Shown one piece after another: positions 16,723-26,111 of a stretch of 64,000 nucleotides of DNA (the stretch's first letter is position 1; each line of letters begins with the position of its first letter). Under the pieces are notes generated by a model. That model searched no databases and had not been told where the DNA came from. It worked only from the letters and a program-made list of their open reading frames with translations. A program made the position numbers and the translations under genes. The stretch covers positions 1 to 64,000 of the forward strand of contig JAUHXC010000045.1 of the NCBI GenBank assembly GCA_030427205.1. Direction: 5' to 3'. This DNA comes from a bacterium (GTDB taxonomy: Bacteria; Myxococcota_A; Bradymonadia; UBA7976; UBA1532).

Positions 16723-19700
16723 ATGAGTCGCGTACGCATCGCCGCGCTGGTGCTCTGGGCCGCGTGGGCCGTGGCCTGTGACGACGGCGCGCCGGCGCTC
16801 GAATCGGATATCGGTCGCCCGGACGCGGCGCTGCCGGTCACCGACGCGGCTTTGGCCCGCGACGCCGCCGTGGCCCCCGACGCGTCCCTGGGGCAGCCCT
16901 GCGCCGACGGCGCAGACTGCCCGTCGGGCTTCTGCGTCGCCTACGACGACGGCCGGCGGGTCTGCTCGGCGCGCTGCGGCAACGACGACGACTGCCCCGA
17001 CGACTGGCTGTGCCGCCAGGTGAGCAACGCCGGGCCCGACGTGACGTTCATCTGCGTGCCCGAGGCGTCGCCCTGCGGCGGCGTCGACCTCGCGACCGAC
17101 CCCGACCACTGCGGGGCCTGCGGCGAGCGGTGCGCCTACGCCTTCGCCGAGGCGCTGTGTATCGCGGGCGCGTGCGCGATGGGCCCCTGCCTCGAAGGGC
17201 ATCACGACCTCGACGGCGACCCGGCCAGCGGCTGCGAGTACGCCTGCACCGTCACCCGCGACGGCGAAGAGGTCTGCGACGAGATCGACAACGACTGCGA
17301 CGGCGCGCTGGACGAGGACGTCGACCTCGCGACCGACGTCGAACACTGCGGCGCGTGCGGCACAGCCTGCGTCTTTGCCCGGGCGACGGCGTTCTGCGAC
17401 GACGGCGTCTGCCGCATCGCGGCGTGCGAGCCGGGCTGGACCGACGCCGACGGCGACCCGGAGAACGGCTGCGAGAGCGACCCGTGCGCGATGCAGCTCG
17501 AGGTCTGCGACGGGCAGGACAACGACTGCGATGGCGCGGCGGACGAAGACTTCGATCTGGGCGCCGACGTCGAACACTGCGGTGGGTGTGGCATGCGCTG
17601 TGTCTTGGGCGATGCCATCGCGGCCTGCGAAGAAGGTGTCTGTGTCATCGGAGAGTGCCACGCGGGCTTCGTAGACCTGGATGGGATGCCGGAGAATGGC
17701 TGCGAGTGCCGGCCGGCGGCGGGCGAACTGTGCAATGAGACTGACGATGACTGCGATGGTATGGTCGACGAGGGCTTCGAACTGGGGGCCGACGTCGAGC
17801 ACTGCGGCGGCTGTGGCATGCGCTGTGTCTTGGATGATGCCATCGCGGCGTGCCTGAACGGCGGCTGCGTCGTCGGCGAGTGCCGCGCGGGCTTCGTCGA
17901 CCTGGATGGCATGCCGGAGAATGGCTGCGAGTGCCGGTCGGCGGCGGGCGGCGAGCAGTGCAATGGCGTCGATGACGACTGTGATGGGGCGGCGGACGAA
18001 GACTTCGACCTGGGCGCCGATGTCGAGCACTGCGGCGGCTGTGGCATGCGCTGCGCCCTGGACGATGCCATCGCGGCCTGCGCGCAGGGGATGTGTGTCA
18101 TCGATGGGTGCCGCGATGGGTTCGTCGATCGGGATGGCATACCGGCCAACGGCTGCGAGTGCCGCCCCGCGGCGGGCGGCGAGCTGTGCAACGGCGCCGA
18201 CGACGACTGCGATGGCGCGGCGGACGAGGGCTTCGATCTGCTCAGCGACCTGCGCCACTGTGGTCTGTGCAACGCCGAGTGCCGGCCGGACAACGCCGAG
18301 CCGGTCTGTATCGCCGGGCGCTGCGCGATCGAGCGCTGCCGCCCGGGCGCGGTCGATCTGGACGGCGCGCCGGAGAACGGCTGCGAATATCTCTGCCGGC
18401 CCACCGGCGAAGAGCGCTGCAACGGGCTCGACGATGACTGCGACGGCGCGACCGACGAAGGCATCGACGTGCGGGTCGATCCGATGAACTGCGGCGCCTG
18501 CGGGCAGGTCTGTGGCTTCGCCAACGCGGCGGCGGCCTGCGTCGAGGGTCTCTGCCGGGTGGGGGACTGCGACGCCGGCTTTGTCGACCTCGACGGCGCA
18601 CCCGGCTGCGAATATGCCTGCGCGCCGACCGGCGCCGAGGTCTGCGACGGCGGGCGGGACGAGGACTGCGACGGCGCCGTCGACGAGGGCTTCGACCGCG
18701 GAGCCGATCCGGCCAACTGCGGTGTCTGTGGTCGTGTCTGCGCCTTCGCCAACGCGACCGGCCTCTGCGTAGAGGGCGACTGCGTGCCCGGCGATTGCGA
18801 CGCGGGCTTCTTCGATCTGGATGGCATCCCCGGCTGTGAGTATGCCTGCGTGCCCGCGGGCGTCGAGGTCTGCGATGAGATCGACGATGACTGCGATGGC
18901 ACCGTCGACGAAGGCTTCGACCTCGACGCCGACCCCGTGCATTGTGGCCGCTGCGGGCGTTCGTGCGCCGCCGAACGCGCCGAGACCGCCTGCGTCGACG
19001 GCGACTGCCGGCTCGTCGCCTGCGCAGAGGGCTTCGTCGACCTCGACGGCGATCTGCAGACCGGCTGTGAGTATGCCTGCGTGCCTCGAGGCGTCGAAGA
19101 CTGCGACGAGGTCGACGATGACTGCGATGGCATGGTCGACGAAGGCTTCGACCTGCAGGGCGACCCCGACAACTGCGGGCTGTGCGGGCTGGGCTGTGGC
19201 TTCCTCAACGCGCTGGCCCTGTGCGTCGAGGGGCGCTGCACCGCCGGGGCCTGTGATCCGGGCTTCGTCGACCTCGACGATGTGCCCGGCTGCGAGTACG
19301 CCTGCACGCCGTCGGTTGATGGCGCCGAGCTGTGCAACGGCGCCGACGATGACTGCGATGGCATCGTCGACGAGCGCGTCGGCCCGGACGGCGCGCCGCT
19401 GCCCGAGTGCGAGGCCGACCGCAGCGGGGGCTTCCTCGTCGAGGCCGATCCCGACGAGCAGCTGGTCGGCGGGTTGCTGCCGATTCAGTTCATCCCGGCG
19501 ATTCTGAGCCTGGATGTGCAGCCGCCGGATGTCTCCGGCTCGATGGATGGCCCCGACGGCCGGCCGATCGTCTATGCGGGCGGTATCGACGGCGACGCGA
19601 TGGAGTTGACGGCGAGCTATGTCGACCCGGCGGGCCTGCAGCACGACGAGACGTGGGAGGTGGTCTGGACCGGCGTCGACCGCTTCGACGGCATCATGAC

Positions 19701-19773
19701 CGATCGCATGACTCTGCCCGGCTTCGGCCTGTTCGACGTGATCGTGTGGAACGTGAGCGGCGTGCGCCCGTAG
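16723..19773 (+). CDS. Lipoprotein with ten MopE-like (D-D-D-C-D-G) repeats
   Basis: 1016 aa from ATG 16723; the longer upstream frame is antisense to the 14175 gene. Signal peptide with lipobox A-V-A-C. After a D/A-rich linker, residues about 183-885 contain ten units of the form E-x-C-(D/N)-x3-D-(D/N)-D-C-D-G-x-x-D-E-G-F-D-L, each with a second half H-C-G-x-C-G-x-x-C and G-F-V-D-L-D-G-x-P-x-x-G-C-E. The Asp-rich cores resemble Ca-binding loops and the MopE-type putative metal-binding motif. Central units at 17570-18190 are nearly identical at DNA level, indicating recent duplication. The last 130 residues form a different, beta-rich domain. Role: surface structure or metal binding. Confidence 0.88.
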   Translation: MSRVRIAALVLWAAWAVACDDGAPALESDIGRPDAALPVTDAALARDAAVAPDASLGQPCADGADCPSGFCVAYDDGRRVCSARCGNDDDCPDDWLCRQVSNAGPDVTFICVPEASPCGGVDLATDPDHCGACGERCAYAFAEALCIAGACAMGPCLEGHHDLDGDPASGCEYACTVTRDGEEVCDEIDNDCDGALDEDVDLATDVEHCGACGTACVFARATAFCDDGVCRIAACEPGWTDADGDPENGCESDPCAMQLEVCDGQDNDCDGAADEDFDLGADVEHCGGCGMRCVLGDAIAACEEGVCVIGECHAGFVDLDGMPENGCECRPAAGELCNETDDDCDGMVDEGFELGADVEHCGGCGMRCVLDDAIAACLNGGCVVGECRAGFVDLDGMPENGCECRSAAGGEQCNGVDDDCDGAADEDFDLGADVEHCGGCGMRCALDDAIAACAQGMCVIDGCRDGFVDRDGIPANGCECRPAAGGELCNGADDDCDGAADEGFDLLSDLRHCGLCNAECRPDNAEPVCIAGRCAIERCRPGAVDLDGAPENGCEYLCRPTGEERCNGLDDDCDGATDEGIDVRVDPMNCGACGQVCGFANAAAACVEGLCRVGDCDAGFVDLDGAPGCEYACAPTGAEVCDGGRDEDCDGAVDEGFDRGADPANCGVCGRVCAFANATGLCVEGDCVPGDCDAGFFDLDGIPGCEYACVPAGVEVCDEIDDDCDGTVDEGFDLDADPVHCGRCGRSCAAERAETACVDGDCRLVACAEGFVDLDGDLQTGCEYACVPRGVEDCDEVDDDCDGMVDEGFDLQGDPDNCGLCGLGCGFLNALALCVEGRCTAGACDPGFVDLDDVPGCEYACTPSVDGAELCNGADDDCDGIVDERVGPDGAPLPECEADRSGGFLVEADPDEQLVGGLLPIQFIPAILSLDVQPPDVSGSMDGPDGRPIVYAGGIDGDAMELTASYVDPAGLQHDETWEVVWTGVDRFDGIMTDRMTLPGFGLFDVIVWNVSGVRP

Positions 19774-19876
19774 GCGCGGGGTGCGCTCGGCGAGCGGCCG
19801 ACCGCGCATGGCGCGCGACGCGATGTGCGCGTGGGGTATCTCTGTGCGCACACCGTCCGTGATCCTGGAGAGCGCC

Positions 19877-20248
19877 ATGCCCACCGTCCGGTTCCTGCCG
19901 ACCTTCCTGACCGCCGAGCCGATCGAGATCGAGGTCGAGCCGGGCATCACGCTGCAGGAGGCGGCCGAGGAGGCCGGGGTGCCCATGGGCGACGCCTGTG
20001 GCGGCAACTGCGCCTGCTCGACCTGCCACGTGCACGTCGTCGCCGGCTTCGACAGCCTCGAAGAGATGGAGGACGAAGAAGACGACATCCTCGGCAAGGC
20101 GGAGGACGTGCAGTTCGTCAGCCGGCTCGGCTGCCAGGCCGAGGTGGGCGACGAAGACCTGACGGTGCGCATCACCCGCGAGAGCCAGGTGGCCTTCATC
20201 AACGAGCACCCCGAGCACCGCGGGCGCGAAGGTGAGATCGACGTCTGA
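19877..20248 (+). CDS. fdx: 2Fe-2S ferredoxin, adrenodoxin/ISC type
   Basis: 123 aa from ATG 19877, with GGAGAG just upstream. Ligand cysteines C41, C47, C50 and C86 follow the C-x5-C-x2-C-x(n)-C spacing of adrenodoxin-type ferredoxins, with G-G-N-C-A-C-S-T-C-H-V around the cluster and an acidic partner-binding helix (E-E-M-E-D-E-E-D-D). Such proteins pass single electrons, classically in iron-sulfur cluster assembly. No isc genes are in the window, so the partner is unknown. Symbol is by family. Confidence 0.88.
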   Translation: MPTVRFLPTFLTAEPIEIEVEPGITLQEAAEEAGVPMGDACGGNCACSTCHVHVVAGFDSLEEMEDEEDDILGKAEDVQFVSRLGCQAEVGDEDLTVRITRESQVAFINEHPEHRGREGEIDV

Positions 20249-20331
20249 TGGCGCCCCGCATCACCCGGCCGATCGACGAGCGCCACACGGCGATTGTCTC
20301 GGTCGGGGGCACCGCGTAGACTGCCGCGCCC

Positions 20332-21579
20332 GTGCGCTACGAACTCACCATCGCCCTGCGGCACCTCAAGGCCCGCAAGTCCCGCTCGCTGTCGGTGGTC
20401 ACCTGGCTGTCGGTCATCGGCGTGGCGTTGGGCGTCTGCGCCCTCGTGGGCGGCTTCTCGATCACGACCGGCTTCGAACAGGCGTTTCGCGAGAAGGTCC
20501 TCGGGGTGACGGCCCACGTCTTCGTGCGTGAGTACGGCATCCGCTTCACCGAATACCGCGACGTGGCCGAGACCCTCACCGGGATCGACGGGGTGCGCGC
20601 CTCGTCGCCGATGACGTTCAACGAGGCGATGCTCTCGGGCAAGGGCGGCACGGCCGGCGCGGTGGTCAAGGGGCTGTTGCCCGACCGCGCGCGGCAGGTG
20701 CTCGCGGTGGGCGACTACGTGGTCGAGGGCAGCCTCGATCGGCTGGCCGATCCCGCCGAGGGCGGCGCTGAACCCATCGTGCTCGGCATCGAGCTCGCCC
20801 GGGTCCTCGGCGTGACGGAGGGCGATCTGCTCTCGCTCGTCTCGCCGCTGCGCACCCTCGACCCCGAGCGCTGGAGCGCCGATCCCAGCGCGCCGACGAC
20901 CAAGCCCTTCCGGGTGGTGGGCGTCTTCGAGGCGGGCTTTCACGAGTACGACGCCCGGCTGGCCTATATGTATCTGCCCACGGCCCAGTCGTTCTTCGGC
21001 AGCGGGGACGCGGTCTTCGGGCTCGAGGTGGCGGTCGACGAGCCGCTGCTCGCCGGCACGGTGGCCGATCGCATCCGGTCGAAGCTGGGCGAAGACGCCT
21101 ACTCGGTGCTCGACTGGCGGCGGCAGAACCGCAACCTCTTCGCCAGCTTGACCTATCAGCGCATCGCCATCCTCGTCGTGCTCAGCGTCATGGTGGTGCT
21201 CGCGTCGTGCAATGTCGCGTGCATGCTGATCATGCTGGTGCTCGAACGCACCCGCGACATCGCGATCCTCAAGGCGATGGGCGCCCGCGACGGCAGCATC
21301 CTCAAGGTCTTCGTCTTCGAGGGCATGGCCATCGGCGGCATGGGCACCGTGCTGGGATTGATCCTGGCGTTCGGCTTGTGCGAGGGCCTGCTGGCCAACG
21401 GCATCGCCCTCGATCCGAAGGTCTATGGCATCGCCCGCCTGCCGGTGGTCTTCGACCCGCTCGACTACCTGCTCGCCGCGCTCGGCGCGCTGGTGATCAC
21501 GCTGGTCGCGGCGTTCTTCCCGGCGCTGCGCGGGGCGCGGCTGCACCCCGTCGACGGGCTGCGCGAGACCCACGGCTGA
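20332..21579 (+). CDS. LolC/LolE-type lipoprotein-releasing permease
   Basis: 415 aa from GTG 20332. Typical topology: one N-terminal membrane helix (about 20-45), a large periplasmic MacB-like domain (about 50-260), then three C-terminal helices of the FtsX fold, including V-L-E-R-T-R-D-I-A-I-L-K-A-M-G-A-R, the ABC-coupling segment. LolC/E with the LolD ATPase extracts lipoproteins from the inner membrane for transfer to LolA, which fits a genome so rich in lipoproteins. No lolD lies next to it. LolC and LolE cannot be separated from sequence alone. Confidence 0.88.
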   Translation: MRYELTIALRHLKARKSRSLSVVTWLSVIGVALGVCALVGGFSITTGFEQAFREKVLGVTAHVFVREYGIRFTEYRDVAETLTGIDGVRASSPMTFNEAMLSGKGGTAGAVVKGLLPDRARQVLAVGDYVVEGSLDRLADPAEGGAEPIVLGIELARVLGVTEGDLLSLVSPLRTLDPERWSADPSAPTTKPFRVVGVFEAGFHEYDARLAYMYLPTAQSFFGSGDAVFGLEVAVDEPLLAGTVADRIRSKLGEDAYSVLDWRRQNRNLFASLTYQRIAILVVLSVMVVLASCNVACMLIMLVLERTRDIAILKAMGARDGSILKVFVFEGMAIGGMGTVLGLILAFGLCEGLLANGIALDPKVYGIARLPVVFDPLDYLLAALGALVITLVAAFFPALRGARLHPVDGLRETHG

Positions 21580-21672
21580 CGCCTCTTCACCGGCCCGCAG
21601 CGGCCGCGCGGCGGCCCGGCGCGGGGGCCGGCTCCGTTGATCTGCGGGGCCCCGTGTGTTACCGAAGCCGGC

Positions 21673-22485
21673 ATGCTCATCGGTGCCCCCAGCACAGCAT
21701 CTCGGCGCCTGCGGCGCGGTCTGACCGCGGCGTGCATCGCGCTGCTTCTGGCCGGCTGCGGGCCCTCGCAGGGGCAGATCGACAAGCAGGAGCGCGAGGC
21801 CGAAGAGCACTACAACCTGGGCTATGGCTACTTCTTCGGCGATGGCGTCAAGAACGCCGACGCCGCCCTGCAGTCGGTGCTGCGCGCGCTGGAGATCCGG
21901 CCGGTCTACCCCGAGGCGCACATGCTCGCCGGGCTGATCTTCCTCGGCCGTGAGGACTACCTCGACGCGGTGGATCACTTCCGCCGGGCGCTCGAGCAGA
22001 AGCCCGACTATCGCGACGCCCACCACAACCTGGGGGCGACCTATCTCGCCTCGCAGCGCTGGGACGAAGCCATTCAGGTCTTCGACGCCCTGGTGGCCGA
22101 CCGCTTCTACGCGACGCCGGGCAACGGCCACAACAACTTGGGCTGGGCCTGGTACAACAAGGGCGATCTGCCCCAGGCCCTCAAGCACCTGCGGCGGGCG
22201 ATCAAGCTGGCGCCCGAGCTCTGCCCGGCGTACAACAACCTCGGTCTGGTGCTCTACGACATGGGCGATATGGACGGGGCCTCGCTGCAGCTCGACCGCG
22301 CCGTGCGCCGCTGCCCGTCGTACGCCGAGCCCCACTATCACCTGGGCCGGGTCGAGGCCAACCGGGCGCGCCTCGCCGAGGCCCGTGAGCAGTTCGACCG
22401 CTGTCGCGAGCTGGCCGGAGACGCGCCGCTCGCCCAACGCTGCGCGAAGCGGCTCGCCGCTTTGCCCCCGGAGGGGAGCCGATGA
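21673..22485 (+). CDS. TPR lipoprotein of the Tgl/PilF/PilW family (pilus secretin assembly)
   Basis: 270 aa from ATG 21673. Lipobox L-A-G-C followed by about six tetratricopeptide repeats (for example A-H-H-N-L-G-A-T-Y-L-A-S, G-H-N-N-L-G-W-A-W-Y, A-Y-N-N-L-G-L-V-L-Y). In Myxococcus the family member Tgl and in Pseudomonas PilF act at the outer membrane to assemble the PilQ secretin of type IV pili. The gene overlaps the following RodZ-like gene by 4 bp (ATGA). pilF(pilW)-rodZ order is conserved in many proteobacteria, which supports the call. No other pilus gene is in the window. Confidence 0.8.
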   Translation: MLIGAPSTASRRLRRGLTAACIALLLAGCGPSQGQIDKQEREAEEHYNLGYGYFFGDGVKNADAALQSVLRALEIRPVYPEAHMLAGLIFLGREDYLDAVDHFRRALEQKPDYRDAHHNLGATYLASQRWDEAIQVFDALVADRFYATPGNGHNNLGWAWYNKGDLPQALKHLRRAIKLAPELCPAYNNLGLVLYDMGDMDGASLQLDRAVRRCPSYAEPHYHLGRVEANRARLAEAREQFDRCRELAGDAPLAQRCAKRLAALPPEGSR

Positions 22486-23000
22486 GCGACATCGCCGACA
22501 GCGACACCCCCGGGCGCCTGCTCGCCGCGGCGCGGGTGCGCGCCGGGCTGACCCTGGCCGATGTCTCCGCGCGATCACGGGTGCCCGTCGCGGCGCTCGA
22601 AGCCATCGACGCCGACGACCACCGCAGCATCGCCGCCCCGGTCTATGTGCGCGGCTTCGTGCGGCTGTATGCCCGTGAGGTCGGCCTCGACGCCGAGGCC
22701 ATCGTGGCGCTGCTCGATCGCGCCGCGGCCGACAGCATGATCAGCGCCGCCCGCGAGCCCGCCCTGCCCGAGCCGGCCGCCGCGCCGCCGCGCCGCCGCA
22801 GCCGGGCGCTCTACAGCCTCGCCGGGGTCGCGCTCATCGCCGGGCTGCTGCTCGTCTTGTTCTCGGTCTCCTCGGGCCCGTCGCGGGAGCTCACCGCCGA
22901 GCCCGACGCGGCGGCGACCCCGACGGTCGTGCCGCTGCCGGCCGAGGTGGTCGGCGGTGAGGCGCCCGGCCCGGCGCCCGCCGGCGACGACAGACCCTGA
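22482..23000 (+). CDS. RodZ-like membrane-anchored helix-turn-helix protein
   Basis: 172 aa. Residues about 8-75 are a Cro/C1-type helix-turn-helix of the RodZ subtype (G-R-L-L-A-A-A-R, T-L-A-D-V-S, Y-V-R-G-F-V-R-L-Y-A), then an Arg-rich stop-transfer segment and one transmembrane helix (about 107-127), then a Pro/Ala-rich periplasmic tail. RodZ links MreB to the membrane in cell-shape control. The periplasmic beta domain of E. coli RodZ is absent here (tail about 45 residues). Start codon ATG overlaps the stop of the TPR lipoprotein gene, so translation is probably coupled. Confidence 0.8.
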   Translation: MSDIADSDTPGRLLAAARVRAGLTLADVSARSRVPVAALEAIDADDHRSIAAPVYVRGFVRLYAREVGLDAEAIVALLDRAAADSMISAAREPALPEPAAAPPRRRSRALYSLAGVALIAGLLLVLFSVSSGPSRELTAEPDAAATPTVVPLPAEVVGGEAPGPAPAGDDRP

Positions 23001-23075
23001 CCGATCCGATCGCGGGCCGCCCGTCCCGGCGGCCCGCACCCGCGCTCCACTCCCCCGCACGCCAGCGAGGTCATC

Positions 23076-24446
23076 GTGCTCAGCCAGCGACTGCAAGTGC
23101 TGCAAGAGACCCTGCAGAAGCTCCTGCGGCGCGGGGCGAAGACGCACGTCGCCCGGCTGCTCGGTCGAGCCCGGCCGGCCGACATCGCCGTCGTGATGCG
23201 CTTCCTCGACGACCGCCAGCGGCGCCAGGTCTTTGATCTGCTGCCCGATGACGAGGCGCGGGCCGAGACGCTCACCGAGCTGGACGGGCACCTCGTCGTT
23301 GATGTCGTCGCCGGTCGCCCGGTCGACGAGCTCGCCCCGCTCGTCGCGGTGATGAGCGCCGACGACCAGGCCGACGTGCTCTCCGAGCTCGACGACGAAC
23401 TGCGCCAGCAGCTCATCGACGCGCTCAAGCCGTCCGAGGCCGAAGAGATCGAAGGGCTGCTCGAGTACGACCCCGAGACGGCCGGCGGCATCATGTCGCC
23501 CGACTACTTCGCCCTGCCCGAAGACACCACCGCGCGGCACGCGATCGAGGCGCTGCAGGCCACCGAAGACGTCGAGATGGCCTTCTACATCTACGTCGTC
23601 GACGAGCCGGGGCATCTGGTGGGCGTCGTCTCGCTGCGGGCCCTGGTGACCCACCCGCCGACCACGCCGCTGTCGGAGATGATGGTCACCGACGTCATCT
23701 CCGCGACGGTCGATACCGACCAGGAAGAGGTGGCCCGCCTCGCAGCCCGCTACAACCTGCTGGCGGTGCCGGTGGTCGACCACGGGGGCACCCTGGCGGG
23801 CATCGTCACCATCGACGACGTCATCGACGTCATCCGCGAAGAGGCCACCGAAGACATCCTCAAGATGGCCGGCGCCGACGAGACCGCCTACGAGGGCGCC
23901 TCGCTGTGGAAGAACTTTCGTGTGCGCGCGCCGTGGCTGTTCGCGACCTGGCTCGGCGGCCTCGCCGCCAGCGTGCTCATCGGCGCTTTCGAGGCTCAGC
24001 TCGAGGCGACGGTGGCCCTCGCGGCGTTCATCCCGATCGTGCTGGGCATGGGCGGCAACGTCGGCGCCCAGACGGCGACGATCATCGTGCGCGGTCTGGC
24101 CACCGGGCGGGTCTCCGGCGGGGTCGGGCTGACCTACATGGTGCGCGAGACGGGCATCGGGGTGATGCTCGGCACGCTCTACGGCATCTTGCTGGCCGGC
24201 TACGCGATCTTTCGCTACGCCGACCAGCCCGGCGGCGTCGGCGGGCTCGCGCTGACCGTGGGCATCTCCATTCTGGCCAGCATGACCAGCTCGGCGACGG
24301 TCGGCGCGATGACGCCGCTGATCTTCGATCGGCTGCACATCGATCCGGCGGTGGCCACCGGCCCCATCGTGACCACCACCGTCGACGTGCTGGGCATCCT
24401 GGTCTACTTCGGCACCGCGTCGGTGTTCGTCGGCAACCTGGGCTGA
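23076..24446 (+). CDS. mgtE: MgtE-type magnesium channel/transporter
   Basis: 456 aa from GTG 23076. Order: helical MgtE N domain (about 10-125, with repeated D-x-L-x-E-L-D patterns), a CBS pair (about 125-250; M-V-T-D-V-I, V-P-V-V-D-H-G-G-T-L-A-G-I-V-T-I-D-D-V), a connecting helix and five transmembrane helices (about 280-456) with the pore-helix signature G-M-G-G-N-V-G-A-Q-T. Full length for the family. Mg-dependent gating through N and CBS domains is family knowledge. The recO gene follows after 3 bp. Confidence 0.95.
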   Translation: MLSQRLQVLQETLQKLLRRGAKTHVARLLGRARPADIAVVMRFLDDRQRRQVFDLLPDDEARAETLTELDGHLVVDVVAGRPVDELAPLVAVMSADDQADVLSELDDELRQQLIDALKPSEAEEIEGLLEYDPETAGGIMSPDYFALPEDTTARHAIEALQATEDVEMAFYIYVVDEPGHLVGVVSLRALVTHPPTTPLSEMMVTDVISATVDTDQEEVARLAARYNLLAVPVVDHGGTLAGIVTIDDVIDVIREEATEDILKMAGADETAYEGASLWKNFRVRAPWLFATWLGGLAASVLIGAFEAQLEATVALAAFIPIVLGMGGNVGAQTATIIVRGLATGRVSGGVGLTYMVRETGIGVMLGTLYGILLAGYAIFRYADQPGGVGGLALTVGISILASMTSSATVGAMTPLIFDRLHIDPAVATGPIVTTTVDVLGILVYFGTASVFVGNLG

Positions 24447-24449
24447 GCG

Positions 24450-25181
24450 ATGGCCGAGCCGTCGGGCAAGCTGCGCGCCCTCGTCCTGCGCACGACCGTC
24501 TACCGCGAGTCGGACCTGATCGTCGACCTGCTCACCGATGGCCGCGGGCGGGTCGGGGTGATGGCCCGCGGGGCGCGCAAGAGCCGCAAACGCTACGGCG
24601 GCGCGCTGGAGGTCGGGACCCGGCTGGCGGTCGAGATCGGCCGCCGCGGGCGCGGTCTGCCGACCCTGTCGAGCTGCGATATCGTCGCGCCCGTGCTGCA
24701 CATCCGCAGCGATCTCGACGCGTTCCACCAGCTGGCCTACGCCCTCGAACTCGCCCGCCTGCTGTCGACCGAAGGTGAAGCCGACGCCCGCGGGTTCGCC
24801 CTCGCGGCCGGCTTCGTCGACCACCTCGAGGCCCACGGCCCCACCGACGAGGCGCTCGTCGCCTGGGAGCTCAAGCTCATGGCCCACCACGGCTACGGGC
24901 TGCGGCTGGACGCCTGCGTCGTGAGCGGCACCGTGCCCGACGGCCTCAGCCTGCGCCATGGCGGGGCGGTGAATCGGCGCGCGGTGGGCCCGGGGGACGC
25001 CATGCCGGTGCCCACGGCGGTGCTCGCGGCGCTCGCGGCGCTCGGGCGCGGGCAGCAGGGGCGCATCGGCGCGGCCGACCGGGTGGGCGTACGCCGGCTC
25101 TTCGCGCGGCTGTGGGGCGAGATCACCGGCTTCGAACTGCGCACCGCGCGCTTTCTGGCCGATGGGCCGACCTTTGGTTGA
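24450..25181 (+). CDS. recO: DNA repair protein RecO
   Basis: 243 aa from ATG 24450. N-terminal OB fold (A-L-V-L-R-T-T-V-Y-R-E-S-D-L-I-V, G-V-M-A-R-G-A-R-K-S-R) followed by the helical RecO domain (F-E-L-K/W-E-L-K-L-M, G-Y-G-L-R-L-D-A-C). RecO loads RecA on SSB-coated gaps with RecR. The four-Cys zinc site of classical RecO is reduced to a single Cys (C-V-V-S-G), so the zinc knuckle appears lost. Lies 3 bp after mgtE. Confidence 0.88.
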   Translation: MAEPSGKLRALVLRTTVYRESDLIVDLLTDGRGRVGVMARGARKSRKRYGGALEVGTRLAVEIGRRGRGLPTLSSCDIVAPVLHIRSDLDAFHQLAYALELARLLSTEGEADARGFALAAGFVDHLEAHGPTDEALVAWELKLMAHHGYGLRLDACVVSGTVPDGLSLRHGGAVNRRAVGPGDAMPVPTAVLAALAALGRGQQGRIGAADRVGVRRLFARLWGEITGFELRTARFLADGPTFG

Positions 25182-25316
25182 ACAGGTTCGCAAGAGCGCC
25201 GTCGGGCGCCACGCGCCGGGTTGATGCACTGGCGCCCCGTGGGTGGGCCGGCGTATGCTCCCCCCGCCCAGACGACCGGGCCCCGGGCCCGAGACCCGAA
25301 CTTCGGAGACTGACCG

Positions 25317-25982
25317 ATGCGCACTTCGAACCCGACTGCGAACCTGATCACGAGCCTGATCGCCGCCGTTGCAACCCTGGCGCTCGCCGCCCCGGCCCTG
25401 GCCGCCCCCGAGATCGCCGACGCCGACCTCAAGGCCGCCGTCGCCGGGGTCAAGGGCGACGGCCCCGACCTGCTCGCCAAGTTCACCACCAACCTCGGCG
25501 AGGTCAACTGCCGGCTCTTCTGGGGCAAGTCGCCCAAGACCGTGGCCAACTTCGCCGGCCTCGCGACCGGCAACAAGCCGTGGAAGGACCCCAAGAGCGG
25601 CGAGATGCAGAAGGGCAAGCCGTTCTACGACGGCCTCATCTTCCACCGGGTCATCCCCGAGTTCATGATCCAGGGCGGCGACCCCACCGGCACCGGCCGC
25701 GGCGGGCCCGGCTACCAGATCAAGGACGAGTTCCACCCCAGCCTGAAGCACGACCGCGGCGGCCTGCTGAGCATGGCCAACGCCGGCCCCAATACCGGCG
25801 GCAGCCAGTTCTTCCTCACCGAGAAGGCGACGCCCTGGCTCGACAACAAGCACGCCATCTTCGGCGAGTGCAAAGAGGTGGCGGTGGTCAAGAAGATCGC
25901 CGGCGTGCCCGTGCAGCCGGGCAATCGCCCCAAGGCCAAGGTGGTCATCGAGAAGCTGCAGATCAGCTGGGGCAAGTACTGA
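25317..25982 (+). CDS. Secreted cyclophilin-type peptidyl-prolyl cis-trans isomerase
   Basis: 221 aa with a clear Sec signal peptide (L-I-A-A-V-A-T-L-A-L-A-A, cleavage after A-L-A). Cyclophilin core: F-H-R-V-I-P-E-F-M-I-Q-G-G-D-P-T-G-T-G (catalytic Arg in F-H-R), then S-M-A-N-A-G-P-N-T-G-G-S-Q-F-F and L-D-N-K-H-A-I-F-G. The catalytic residues I can check are present. Likely catalyses proline isomerisation during folding of exported proteins, relevant in this lipoprotein-rich region. Separate transcription unit, 135 bp after recO. Confidence 0.95.
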   Translation: MRTSNPTANLITSLIAAVATLALAAPALAAPEIADADLKAAVAGVKGDGPDLLAKFTTNLGEVNCRLFWGKSPKTVANFAGLATGNKPWKDPKSGEMQKGKPFYDGLIFHRVIPEFMIQGGDPTGTGRGGPGYQIKDEFHPSLKHDRGGLLSMANAGPNTGGSQFFLTEKATPWLDNKHAIFGECKEVAVVKKIAGVPVQPGNRPKAKVVIEKLQISWGKY

Positions 25983-26111
25983 ACCGCCCGGTTCGGCATG
26001 CCGCCCCGCCCGGTCGGCGGCATCGATACCCGACCCCCGCGCCCCGTCCGGCGACGCCGCGACCGGGTTGATGTTGCCCGGCCCCGGGCGACGGCATAGC
26101 ATCGCCCCACC

